The position numbers and the translations under genes were made by a program. The notes under the pieces are model-generated. The model was given only the letters and a program-made list of their open reading frames with translations. It was not told the DNA's origin and made no database searches. From Candidatus Brocadiia bacterium (GTDB lineage Bacteria; Planctomycetota; DG-23; SLPQ01): 42,741 nucleotides of DNA. This document shows positions 18,655-27,669 of this stretch, one piece after another; positions within the stretch are counted from its first letter, which is position 1, and each line of letters begins with the position of its first letter. The DNA lies in the NCBI GenBank assembly GCA_007131925.1, contig SLPQ01000065.1:1-42741 (forward strand), given 5' to 3'.

Positions 18655-20535
18655 TCAGAGAAAAAATGCCCGGAACCTTTCGATCGTCGTTCGAAAGAGC
18701 ACGTACAGGACATGTCGTCTTCCGGCCTCAATTGAGGCCGATCCGCTCACGCCGACCCGCAGCGCTTCGGTGGTTTCATCATCCATCGGCAGGCACCTGA
18801 CGACAAAGACGTTCTGGCCGGCCATGGGGCGCGTGGTGGGGCTTATGTGGTCGACCCGCCAGCGATAAACCACGTTGGGGGCGCCGCTGAGCGCAAACTT
18901 GACCGTATTACCCACCTCCACAAAGCGTATATCCCTCTCTTGGACCTCCACCTCGAGTACGAGCTGGGAGATATCCGCGATCTCAGTCAGGGGATCCCCG
19001 GCGTTCATAACCGAGTTGAGCGAGGCATTCAGCTGGTCTCGTGGGGTGACGATGAGTCCGTCAATGGGGCTTTTTATTTCCATGCCGGCGAGCCTCAAAC
19101 GGGCGTTTTCCAGCCTGGCGTCGAGGATGCTCAGCTCAATGTCGGCCAGGCTCGCCGCGGCCGGATTGGTCGCGCGCTTGATCTCACGGTCTGCCTCCTT
19201 GAGGTGCATCTGCAGCTCGATGTCCCTGATGGTGTTCAAGACCTCCCGCTGATCCATCACCGCGATCGTCTCCCCGGCCATGACAAAGTCGCCCTCTGTC
19301 TTGAGAAGCCGCTCTATCTTGCCCTGATAGCGAGGCGCGGCAAATGCGCTCACGCGCGGTGCCAGGCGGCACTCACCCCTTATAGTCAGGTCCCAACTTC
19401 CAAAGGCGAGAAATGCCACCGCCGCTGCAATCAGCGCTACCTTCGCCAGAAATCCGATCCTCTGCGACCCGGTAGCCCGTTTCTTTATGGCGGCCGCCTT
19501 GCGGACAAGGCGGATGCCAGGCATCTTTTCGACCTCGCGCGCCCTCAGAAGGGCACCGGCCGACGACCTGCAAAAGCCCTGCACGAGGGAAAAGTCCTGC
19601 GGCGAATGCCCCTGCTGACTGCGCCGCTCAAAGCCCATGACCGCCAGAAGCGAGTCTTGATGCTCCAGGCGCATAAACAGCACCGACTTGTACTCGCTGG
19701 CCTCAAAGTACAGCCGCAGCCTCTCGCGCAGGTCTTCATCCTCCACCTTTTCGAGATATGCCGCGGTAAAGTGCCAGTCACCCCCTATGCGCGCCACCTC
19801 GGATACGAGCTGTCTTAAGTTTTGCACGGCCGCGCCCTGCTGCGAGACGTCGTCGATGCCGGATATGGCAGCTATGCGAAAGCCCGTGCGCGTGGGCAGC
19901 GCCACAAAGGTCCTGTCGAAAAAGACCATCTCCCGGACGCGGTTGGCCAGTGTAAAGGCCATCCGTTCAAGATCATCTGCGCATGCGAGCTCGCTTTCGA
20001 TCTCGGCCAGTTTGGCAAGCCTGCCGGCGGTCTCCTTGCTGCCTCGCAGCTGCAGGTTGGCGAAATATACCACCAGGTATACGCAAAGGCTCTGAAGCGT
20101 GTGAACGTCGTCCCGCGCGTAGGCGGCGTTTTCCCGCTTTCGCCGCGCGAAAAGCACCACCGCCTGCGTGGTCTCATCAAGCTCGACCGGCACGGCTATA
20201 AGGCAGACATCCTGCAGCTCCTGGACCTCCTCACCCTCCTCCGGATAGTACAATACGGGCTGCTTCTGCTCGATTGTGCGGTAGACGATGCGGGTGATGT
20301 TTTCCTCGCTGAGGCTGCTGAGAGGCCCCTCTTCTGGCAGGTGCGATGCCTTCGGCACGAGCTGGCGGTTCTTTGAATCATAGAGCCACAGACTGCCCCC
20401 CTCCGCGGCCATGCCGACATAGAGCATTCGGAAGAATTCCTTGAAGAACTCATCCGGACCAACGTCGCTACGCGCCAGGCGCGCCAGTCTGGCTGCTATG
20501 GGAAGTGTCTGTCTGCCGGTGGTTTCCTGCGCCAA
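18655..20535 (-). CDS. GAF sensor domain(s) + TM + HlyD-like adaptor fusion
   Basis: N-term FFRMLYVGMAAEGGSLWLYDSKNRQLVPKAS...CLIAVPVELDETTQAVVLFARR (GAF); second GAF-like region FFDRTFVALPTRTGFRIAAISGIDDV; TM IGFLAKVALIAAAVAFLAFGSW; HlyD YQGKIERLLKTEGDFVMAGETIAVMD...IKSPIDGLIVTPRDQLNASLNSVMNAGDPLTEIAD. Confidence 0.85.
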   Translation of the reverse strand: MAQETTGRQTLPIAARLARLARSDVGPDEFFKEFFRMLYVGMAAEGGSLWLYDSKNRQLVPKASHLPEEGPLSSLSEENITRIVYRTIEQKQPVLYYPEEGEEVQELQDVCLIAVPVELDETTQAVVLFARRKRENAAYARDDVHTLQSLCVYLVVYFANLQLRGSKETAGRLAKLAEIESELACADDLERMAFTLANRVREMVFFDRTFVALPTRTGFRIAAISGIDDVSQQGAAVQNLRQLVSEVARIGGDWHFTAAYLEKVEDEDLRERLRLYFEASEYKSVLFMRLEHQDSLLAVMGFERRSQQGHSPQDFSLVQGFCRSSAGALLRAREVEKMPGIRLVRKAAAIKKRATGSQRIGFLAKVALIAAAVAFLAFGSWDLTIRGECRLAPRVSAFAAPRYQGKIERLLKTEGDFVMAGETIAVMDQREVLNTIRDIELQMHLKEADREIKRATNPAAASLADIELSILDARLENARLRLAGMEIKSPIDGLIVTPRDQLNASLNSVMNAGDPLTEIADISQLVLEVEVQERDIRFVEVGNTVKFALSGAPNVVYRWRVDHISPTTRPMAGQNVFVVRCLPMDDETTEALRVGVSGSASIEAGRRHVLYVLFRTTIERFRAFFL

Positions 20536-20557
20536 GATAGCCTCCTGAAGCCCATAA

Positions 20558-20586
20558 CTTATAGTAGTTTAAAACAACCAACTCAA
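20558..20586 (-). promoter_or_regulatory. Sigma70-like promoter for the GAF-HlyD/HlyD/M50 operon
   Basis: Minus strand TTGAGT-N17-TATAAG just upstream of the start at 20535. Confidence 0.5.
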
Positions 20587-20619
20587 AGTTCAAGTGCCGA
20601 TACTGTTGCATTGCAAAGC

Positions 20620-20647
20620 TTGACACAACGGGAATAATCGTTACACT
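20620..20647 (+). promoter_or_regulatory. Sigma70-like promoter for the Trm112-metallophosphoesterase-yidC genes
   Basis: TTGACA-N16-TACACT, divergent to the promoter at 20558-20586. Confidence 0.6.
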
Positions 20648-20680
20648 GCTCATGTTCAATTTGAAGGAGCGATACAGATA

Positions 20681-20866
20681 GTGTATAATTCAATAATTGA
20701 CAGTGAACTTCTTCAAATCCTGGCCTGCCCGGCCTGCAGGGGCCCGCTCGCCGAAAAAGGCGGGCGGCTCTCATGCAGTACCTGCAGCCGCGTATATCCT
20801 GTAAGGCAGGGCATACCGATACTGCTCGAAGAAGAAGCCCTGCCGATTGAAAAAGGGCTGGATTGA
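20681..20866 (+). CDS. Trm112 family zinc-ribbon protein
   Basis: GTG start; MYNSIIDSELLQILACPACRGPLAEKGGRLSCSTCSRVYPVRQGIPILLEEEA (CPxC...CxxCxxxYPV..GIP). Confidence 0.88.
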   Translation: MYNSIIDSELLQILACPACRGPLAEKGGRLSCSTCSRVYPVRQGIPILLEEEALPIEKGLD

Positions 20867-20896
20867 GAGCTGGCCAGCCGGCATGGAGCGTGCGAC

Positions 20897-21646
20897 TTGA
20901 AGGCCGTCATCTCTGACATTCACAGCAATATAGAAGCGCTTTCGGCTGTTCTGGACGACATTAAAGGCCGGGGCATCAGGGAGATAATATGCCTCGGAGA
21001 TATAATCGGATACGGCCCGAATCCCAAGGAATGCATTGACCTTGCCCGCGAGTTCAAGCTGACAATCCTCGGCAACCACGACGAGGCAGCGCTCTGGAGC
21101 GAGCAGACAGAGTCTTTCAACCCGATCGCCCATAGTGCTGTCGAATGGACCAGAGGCGTGCTCGAAGATGCCAGAGACTCATTTCGAAACAACAAGCGCT
21201 GGGGGTTTCTGGGAGAGCTTCAGCGCACCTTTTCTGAAGGCTCCAGTCTTTACGTACACGGCTCTCCGAGGCGGCCGGTAAGAGAGTACATATTTCCCGA
21301 GGATATCGCCAATAATGCCAAGATGTCGGATGTATTCGCCCAGATAGATCATATCTGCTTTATAGGACATACCCACATGCCGGGCGTTTTCACCGATGAT
21401 ATGACTTTCAAACCGCCCCAGGAAGTCTTCAACAAGTTTCAACTCAACGCCGCCAAGACAGTCGTGAACGTAGGGTCTGTAGGCCAGCCGCGTGACGGTG
21501 ACAATCGAGCCTGCTACGTGGTCCTGGATGGGGCAAAGGTGGAATGGGTCCGCGTCCAGTACGACTTCGAGGCCACCATGAAAAAGATTTACGAAGTCCG
21601 CGAGCTGGATAATTTCCTCGCCGACCGCCTTGCCGAAGGCAGGTAG
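20897..21646 (+). CDS. Calcineurin-like metallophosphoesterase
   Basis: TTG start; MKAVISDIHSNIEALSAVLDDIKGRGIREIICLGDIIGYGPNPKECIDLARE...TILGNHDEAAL...ICFIGHTHMPGVF...NVGSVGQPRDGDNRACYVVLD. Confidence 0.92.
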   Translation: MKAVISDIHSNIEALSAVLDDIKGRGIREIICLGDIIGYGPNPKECIDLAREFKLTILGNHDEAALWSEQTESFNPIAHSAVEWTRGVLEDARDSFRNNKRWGFLGELQRTFSEGSSLYVHGSPRRPVREYIFPEDIANNAKMSDVFAQIDHICFIGHTHMPGVFTDDMTFKPPQEVFNKFQLNAAKTVVNVGSVGQPRDGDNRACYVVLDGAKVEWVRVQYDFEATMKKIYEVRELDNFLADRLAEGR

Positions 21647-21672
21647 CCGCGCACCCGCTTTGAAGGATTGGA

Positions 21673-23604
21673 ATGGACAAGAGAACCGTTGCCGCCGTTG
21701 CCATCACCATTGCCTTTTTCGTGATATGGTCATGGCTGATCTTGCCGTACTTTGGAATAGGCCCAGCCCCTGTCGAGGATGAGACACCGGCTGTCGAGCG
21801 GGATGTCCCAGTCGATGAGCTGCCTGTCGAGCCGACACCTGCGGAGCCGGTTACGCCGCCTGTTGCAGTGCCGCCGGTCGAGCCGGTGCCTGAGAGAGAG
21901 GCAGCTGTCGCGCCGGACGAAGATGTAGATGTGATCAGCCCGGACTACGTCATACCGCCTGAATACAGGCAGGAGAACCTTCAGGATGCCCTGATCACCG
22001 TCGAGACCGACCTGCTCAGCGTTGACTTCACGGCAATGACCGGCTCGGTAAAGAGTGTAACTCTGAAGGAATACGAAGACTTTGAGAGAACCGGCAACCT
22101 CGTGCTGCTCGAGGATTTCACCGAGGGCATATTTCCCACTGAGATCGCCCAGATCGAAGGGCTTGACATCAGTGACCGCCTGTGGCGGCTCGAGCAGGAA
22201 CCTCTCGCCGACGAAGACGGCATAACGCGCGTTTCTTTTGCCACGATCCTTGAGCACGGCATTGCCGTGACCAAAACCTACATCCTGTATCCGGACAGGT
22301 ATGGATTTGCACTCCAGGTGCAAGTGGAAAACCTGCTCGACTCGACACGCCGCATTTCGTACGAAATCCTCGGCCCCACGGGCGTCCCCTCAGAGGACGT
22401 CGCAAAAAATGACGTCCAGGGAGTGCTCGCGACCGTGCCCGCCGAAGCCGGGCTCGAAGGCAAGATGGATGTCAGTATGCGTGCAGCGGCCAGCCTGATC
22501 ACCGAAGGAAGAAACAGGGGCCGACTTGTTACCGACCCCACTATGCGCGTCACCTTCGCCGGCGCTCTCAACAGGTATTTCGCATCCGTACTGCGCCCCT
22601 CCATCGACGTGCCTGTCGATAGGGCATGGAGCGACGCCTATTACGACAGCGCCCTGGGCATAACCGAGCTTGAGGGGCTCACCGCCGAAGATGCACGTCA
22701 CAGATACACTCCTGAGCAGCGGGGCAATATCGCAAGCTATTTTTACACCGCCGGCTCAGGCTTCGTGGTAAACACAGGTGAGCTTGCACCTTTCGGCAGC
22801 GCGGGGTCGGCTGTTGTGCACGACTACCTGATGTACAGCGGCCCGAAGGAGAGCCAGGCGCTGGCGGGTTTTGACACGGAGGCATTCAGGACGGGCTTTC
22901 CGGTGCTCCTGGACTACGGGATGCTCGAGCCGCTCGTCAAACTCATCCTGATACTCTTGCGCGCCTTCTATATCGCTATCCCCAACTGGGGTATTGCGAT
23001 TATTATCCTGACGCTCGTGATGCGCGGAGCCATGCACCCGCTGATGCGCAAGAGCCAGGTTTCCATGGCCAAGATGCAAAAGCTGCAACCGCAGATCAAG
23101 AAGCTCCAGGAAAAATACAAGAAGGACAAGCAGCGCCTTGGCCAGGAACAGATGAAGCTTATGAAGGAGTCAGGCGCAAACCCGCTTGGCGGCTGCCTGC
23201 CCATGCTTATACAGCTGCCTATCTTCTTCGCGCTTTACCGCTCGCTGATGCTGTCGATAGAGCTCAGACATGCCCCTTTCATCCTATGGATCAACGACCT
23301 AGCTCAGCCCGACAGACTGATGGAGCTGCCGTTTGTCCTGCCGCTTCTGGGAACCCCCTGGCTGAACCTGCTGCCGATAGCCATGGTAAGCTCCATGATA
23401 GTCCAGCAGCGCATGATGCCGAAGGGAGCTACGCCTGAGGCAGCCCAGCAGCAGCGGCTGATGGCATTTTTCATGCCTGTCTTCATAGGTTTCATACTGT
23501 ACAATCTCGCTGCCGGGCTCAACCTTTACATCTTTACCAGCACCGTGTTCGGCATTGCCGAGCAGTGGTGGGTGAAACGACACCTTGCCGCGCAGGAAGG
23601 CTGA
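21673..23604 (+). CDS. yidC: Membrane protein insertase YidC
   Basis: N-term TM AITIAFFVIWSWLILPYFGI plus Pro/Glu-rich linker; C-term core IPNWGIAIIILTLVMRGAMHPLMRKSQVSMAKMQKLQPQIKKLQEKYKKDKQRLGQEQMKLMKESGANPLGGCLPMLIQLPIFFALYRSL. Confidence 0.97.
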   Translation: MDKRTVAAVAITIAFFVIWSWLILPYFGIGPAPVEDETPAVERDVPVDELPVEPTPAEPVTPPVAVPPVEPVPEREAAVAPDEDVDVISPDYVIPPEYRQENLQDALITVETDLLSVDFTAMTGSVKSVTLKEYEDFERTGNLVLLEDFTEGIFPTEIAQIEGLDISDRLWRLEQEPLADEDGITRVSFATILEHGIAVTKTYILYPDRYGFALQVQVENLLDSTRRISYEILGPTGVPSEDVAKNDVQGVLATVPAEAGLEGKMDVSMRAAASLITEGRNRGRLVTDPTMRVTFAGALNRYFASVLRPSIDVPVDRAWSDAYYDSALGITELEGLTAEDARHRYTPEQRGNIASYFYTAGSGFVVNTGELAPFGSAGSAVVHDYLMYSGPKESQALAGFDTEAFRTGFPVLLDYGMLEPLVKLILILLRAFYIAIPNWGIAIIILTLVMRGAMHPLMRKSQVSMAKMQKLQPQIKKLQEKYKKDKQRLGQEQMKLMKESGANPLGGCLPMLIQLPIFFALYRSLMLSIELRHAPFILWINDLAQPDRLMELPFVLPLLGTPWLNLLPIAMVSSMIVQQRMMPKGATPEAAQQQRLMAFFMPVFIGFILYNLAAGLNLYIFTSTVFGIAEQWWVKRHLAAQEG

Positions 23605-23849
23605 GAAAGTCTCTGTACCTTCACTCTCGATGCGCAAGGCCTTTCAAGCTTCTCGCGGCGCCGTCGCCGCGTGGACACTCCTGCGCATCGAGGCTGCCCT
23701 GCTTCTGGTAAGATCTGCACAGAAAGCCACCTCAAGAAAACGGCAAATCAGCCACTCCCCGTGCGGCCACTCCGGGCGAGTGCAATGCCCTGAGATCAGA
23801 GCTCGCCTTTGTCGGCGCAGGCGCTCAATGCGGGAACGCGCCAAATAAA

Positions 23850-23928
23850 AAACCCCTGCGACGCCTTGCTGAGTTAAAGTAGCAGGAACGAACATATAGG
23901 GGGATGGCGCCAGCGACCGCAGGGGTTT
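23850..23928. terminator. Terminator-like long hairpin between the convergent yidC and rmd-like genes
   Basis: 11-bp perfect stem AAACCCCTGCG / CGCAGGGGTTT around a 57-nt loop; on the minus strand the stem is followed by a T6 run. Confidence 0.5.
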
Positions 23929-24462
23929 GTCTTTCTGCCGGGGACAAGTTCGACACTTACATGGCCACACCCTGTATGCCGCTCATCCCCGAAACAGTAT
24001 GGGGAGGCGAGCAGGCCCCTCAAGAGCCCGCTCGACAATCTCCAACAGCGTCTTTTCAAAGATCTACCCGGCGTTTCAAAAACAAGAGCAGTTACGAAAC
24101 GTTTGTCGCCATGTCGGCGGGTCATTTCGTTCCTGCAGTTGGCGGCAAAAACACAACGCCGCCGACACACCATGAGCAATAGCCGTGCCAAAAGCCCTTA
24201 CAAAGTAACACTCGCCAAGCATGCGCACAATGACCGTCACCGTAACCTATGGATGATTAAGGGCTTGAGACCATCTTGAATGATGATCGACACCGGCCGA
24301 ATTTCGGTTGATCCGGGATCGCGGGGGCATGTGTGGATGCACCGGATGTATATCGCGCTATACATCTCCGCCGCGGCAAAGATCGTAACAGAAGGTGTCA
24401 TACAGTGTTAGACAGATATGTACTGTTCCGCTATACAGTGTATAGGGCCGAATACATGCACG

Positions 24463-25422
24463 CTAAGCGCACCGGATGCGCCTGCGCCACCATGAGAGTA
24501 GCCCTGCAAGGCTCTCTTCGATAGGGGTTCTGCCGGGCTGCCAGCCCGTCCTGTAACGAAACTTGGTGTTATCCCCCACCACTACCGGCGTGTCCGACGG
24601 GCGCATCTTGGCCTGATCAGCGACAACCTCTATCTCGCAGGAGGCCATTTTAAGCAGAATCTCAAGAATGTGCCCAACTTCAACAGCTCTACCGCTGGCG
24701 ACATTGTATATCTCGCCCGCCTCGCCTTTCTGCGCCGCGGCCAGGTATGCACGCGCCACGTCGCGAACGTCGCTGTAATCCCGCATCGAACGAAGGTTTC
24801 CGACCGATATGCGCGGCGGGTCGAGGCCCGCTTCTATTCTCGCTACAGCCATTGCGAAGTCGCTTGGTGCAAAGCCCGGCCCCTGACGGGGTCCGGTGTG
24901 GTTGAAGGGGCGCAATATTACCACTGGCAGGGACTCCGTACGCCATCTTTCGAGGGCTATTATCTCACCTGCCGCCTTGGACGCTGCATAGGGGTTTGAG
25001 GGTTTCACCCGCTTGCTTTCACGTACCGGCGTATCATCGGGCCTGACGTGGCCGTAAACATCCGCCGATGATACGTGGACGATCTTCGAAAGCTTGCAGC
25101 GTGCAATTTGATAGTACAGGTTTGCAGTGCCGAAGGCATTGACCCGCACAGCCTCGGCGGGGCTTTTCAGGGAAAGGGGCACACTGGCAAGCGCGGCAAG
25201 GTGAAATACCCAGTCCGCCCTCAGGCTCGTCAGCGCAGCGGCGAGATCATCAGCGTTGCAGAGGTCCGCGCTGGCCAGGCGCAGACGTCCGGCAAAGCCA
25301 TCAAGTCGGGAGAGATCCTCGCCGGGACGCGCTATTCCGGTGACCTCCAAGCCCTCTTCCAGCAGCAGCTCTGCAAGGTGCGAGCCGGCAAAGCCCGCTA
25401 TGCCTGTTATGACAGCATGCAT
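24463..25422 (-). CDS. NAD-dependent epimerase/dehydratase, GDP-4-keto-6-deoxymannose reductase (RMD)-like
   Basis: [40 protein letters not shown]...VFHLAALASVPLSLKSPAEAVRVNAFGTANLY...NPYAASKAAGE...RPFNHTGPRQGPGFAPSDFA. Confidence 0.85.
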   Translation of the reverse strand: MHAVITGIAGFAGSHLAELLLEEGLEVTGIARPGEDLSRLDGFAGRLRLASADLCNADDLAAALTSLRADWVFHLAALASVPLSLKSPAEAVRVNAFGTANLYYQIARCKLSKIVHVSSADVYGHVRPDDTPVRESKRVKPSNPYAASKAAGEIIALERWRTESLPVVILRPFNHTGPRQGPGFAPSDFAMAVARIEAGLDPPRISVGNLRSMRDYSDVRDVARAYLAAAQKGEAGEIYNVASGRAVEVGHILEILLKMASCEIEVVADQAKMRPSDTPVVVGDNTKFRYRTGWQPGRTPIEESLAGLLSWWRRRIRCA

Positions 25423-25423
25423 G

Positions 25424-26395
25424 TCACTTCTCACAGGACAGGCGTTCGAGGTCGGCTGCGACCATCATCTCCACCAGTCCGTCAAAATCAACTCGCGGGC
25501 GCCACTTGAGCTGCCTGTGAGCCTTTGAGGCATCGGCGATGAGATGATCCACCTCCGCCGGCCTGAAAAATGCATCATCTATGACCACGTGCTTTTCCCA
25601 GTCGAGGTCTGCCGCGGCAAAGGCCTTTTCCACAAAGTCGCGAACGCTGTGCGACTTTCCTGTCCCGACAACAAAATCAGACGGCTCGTCCTGCTGCAGC
25701 ATCAGCCACATGGCTCTGACGTAGTCACCGGCAAAGCCCCAGTCCCGGTGCGCATCAAGGTTTCCCAGATGCAGCTCGTCCTGAAGCCCCGCCCTGATGC
25801 GCGCGATGCCGTCGGTTATCTTTCGCGTCACAAACTCCCTGCCTCGCCGTGGCGACTCATGGTTAAAAAGTATCCCCGAGCATGCGAAGAGGCCGTACGA
25901 TTCACGATAATTCATCGTAATGTAGTGGCCATAAACCTTGGCTACACCGTACGGGCTGCGCGGATGAAACGGTGTGTCTTCGTTCTGGGGGACCTGGCGG
26001 ACCTTGCCGAACATCTCCGACGAAGATGCCTGGTAAAAGCGTATTCCAGGGTTTACGAGGCGCACCGCCTCGAGCATCCTCGTGACGCCGATGCCGGTAA
26101 ACTCCCCTGTAAGAACGGGCTGCACCCAGGAGGTGGGCACGAAGGACATCGCAGCGAGGTTGTAAAGCTCCTCCGGCTGGACCTCGCGCAGGATGCTTAT
26201 GATGGAGAGCTGGTCGAGCAGATCCGCCTGGTGAAGAATCAGCCGGGGCTTGAGATGCGCAATCCGCTCAAACTTCTCTGTGGACGAGCGGCGCACCATG
26301 CCGTGAACCTCATAACCCTCTTCCAGAAGAAGCTCGGCCAGGTATGAGCCGTCCTGGCCTGTAATGCCGGTTATGAGCGCCCTTTTCATCATCAT
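25424..26395 (-). CDS. gmd: GDP-mannose 4,6-dehydratase
   Basis: [45 protein letters not shown]...[73 protein letters not shown]. Confidence 0.96.
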   Translation of the reverse strand: MMMKRALITGITGQDGSYLAELLLEEGYEVHGMVRRSSTEKFERIAHLKPRLILHQADLLDQLSIISILREVQPEELYNLAAMSFVPTSWVQPVLTGEFTGIGVTRMLEAVRLVNPGIRFYQASSSEMFGKVRQVPQNEDTPFHPRSPYGVAKVYGHYITMNYRESYGLFACSGILFNHESPRRGREFVTRKITDGIARIRAGLQDELHLGNLDAHRDWGFAGDYVRAMWLMLQQDEPSDFVVGTGKSHSVRDFVEKAFAAADLDWEKHVVIDDAFFRPAEVDHLIADASKAHRQLKWRPRVDFDGLVEMMVAADLERLSCEK

Positions 26396-26634
26396 TTCCC
26401 CCAAATAAAATTAACAGCCTGCACCGCGGTAGACGTCTTTGCAGCAGTCAGCGTAGTATACACTAAGCCGCGCCCTCTTGCATCAGAATAAGCCCCTTTG
26501 CCGCGCGCAGGCAGCGCGATTGCCCGGGAGCCGTGTATCGCCCCCTGCGCACAGTTGCGGCCCTGGAGGCTCGTGATTAAAATTATGACCTTAGGGCATG
26601 TTTTCACCTTCTTTTTTGCAGAGAGGCGATTTCT

Positions 26635-27549
26635 TTGGACGCAAGCGCAAGTCTCGGCATGGTACTGGGCCTGGCAACAGCCTTTGCCATCGGCCTTTTC
26701 ATGGTGCCGCGCAGATATTTCAGGGGCAACACGATCACCTTTCTGGTGGGGATGACATTCGGGGCGATGGCTGGAAACGGCGCCTATTGGTTTTTGGCCG
26801 GCATGCCGTTTTCAATGCGGCCTATGGCTTTATTTTCGCTGGTTCCCGGCATAAACTGGGCTGTAGGCACCTTCGCTTATGCTCATGGCACGCACAGGGT
26901 GGGTCTGGCCAAGGCCACAGGCATCAAGAATACCCAGGTCCTGGTCGCCACCACGGGCGCTTTCATCTTCTTCGGTGAGGCCGAGACCACCAGGCCGACG
27001 TTAGCATTTCTGGGAAGCGCCCTCGTCGTAGCGACTGCCTTTATTCTCTCAAGAATCCGCCACCGCGACGAGGTCCTCCCGCACGCAGGCCTCGGCGGGT
27101 ACCTGATACCGATAATAGCAAGCCTCCTTTACGGCCTCAACGGGCTCATGATGACTGTTCTGATCGGGGCCGATATCCCGCGTGCACAGATTAACCTCGG
27201 CATCGGCACTGGCGCGTTCATCGGCGGAGTCGCGGTGTATCTTCTTGCAGAGCGCAGGCTCGACTTTGTACGCGCGGCGACCTTTTCCCAGCATGGGTTG
27301 GCCGTTCTCGGGGGACTCGTATGGTCGCTTGCCCTTGTTACAATGGTGCTGGCTATCGACTTTGCGGGCCTTGCGGTGGCATGGTCGCTGATGAATCTCT
27401 CAATCGTCGTAAGCGTACTTTACGGAGTAGTGCTCTTTCGGGAGGTGGACCTGACCCTGCGCTGGAAGCAGGTGGCAGCGGGCCTTCTTGTGGCATCCAT
27501 GGGTGTGCTGGCGCTGTATCTTTCCAAGGCTATCCCCGCCCCGGTGTAG
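26635..27549 (+). CDS. DMT-superfamily sugar transporter (GRP/RhaT-like)
   Basis: TTG start; ten-TM pattern; GLATAFAIGLFMVPRRYFRGNTITFLVGMTFGAMAGNGAYW...GTHRVGLAKATGIKNTQVLVATTGAFIFFGE...VAWSLMNLSIVVSVLYGVVLFREVDL. Confidence 0.75.
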   Translation: MDASASLGMVLGLATAFAIGLFMVPRRYFRGNTITFLVGMTFGAMAGNGAYWFLAGMPFSMRPMALFSLVPGINWAVGTFAYAHGTHRVGLAKATGIKNTQVLVATTGAFIFFGEAETTRPTLAFLGSALVVATAFILSRIRHRDEVLPHAGLGGYLIPIIASLLYGLNGLMMTVLIGADIPRAQINLGIGTGAFIGGVAVYLLAERRLDFVRAATFSQHGLAVLGGLVWSLALVTMVLAIDFAGLAVAWSLMNLSIVVSVLYGVVLFREVDLTLRWKQVAAGLLVASMGVLALYLSKAIPAPV

Positions 27550-27669
27550 CCGACCTGCGCCAACGGAGCTCAAACGGCACTGGAGGATGGCCCACGCGAT
27601 ACCACAGTCCATCCGAAAGGCCGTTTGCTGCCCCTTCAGAAATCGCGGCCTGCTGACGGAGCTCCAGCC

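Noticed and set aside
21778-21960. Pro/Val/Glu-rich repeat in YidC (PVEDETPAVERDVPVDELPVEPTPAEP...)
   Set aside because: Degenerate linker between TM1 and the periplasmic domain, common in YidC proteins; not a novel repeat system.
24192-24266. tRNA-like element (75 nt with paired ends)
   Set aside because: The ends pair, but there is no GTTCRA T-loop, D-loop or anticodon arm on either strand; kept only as part of the structured-gap finding.
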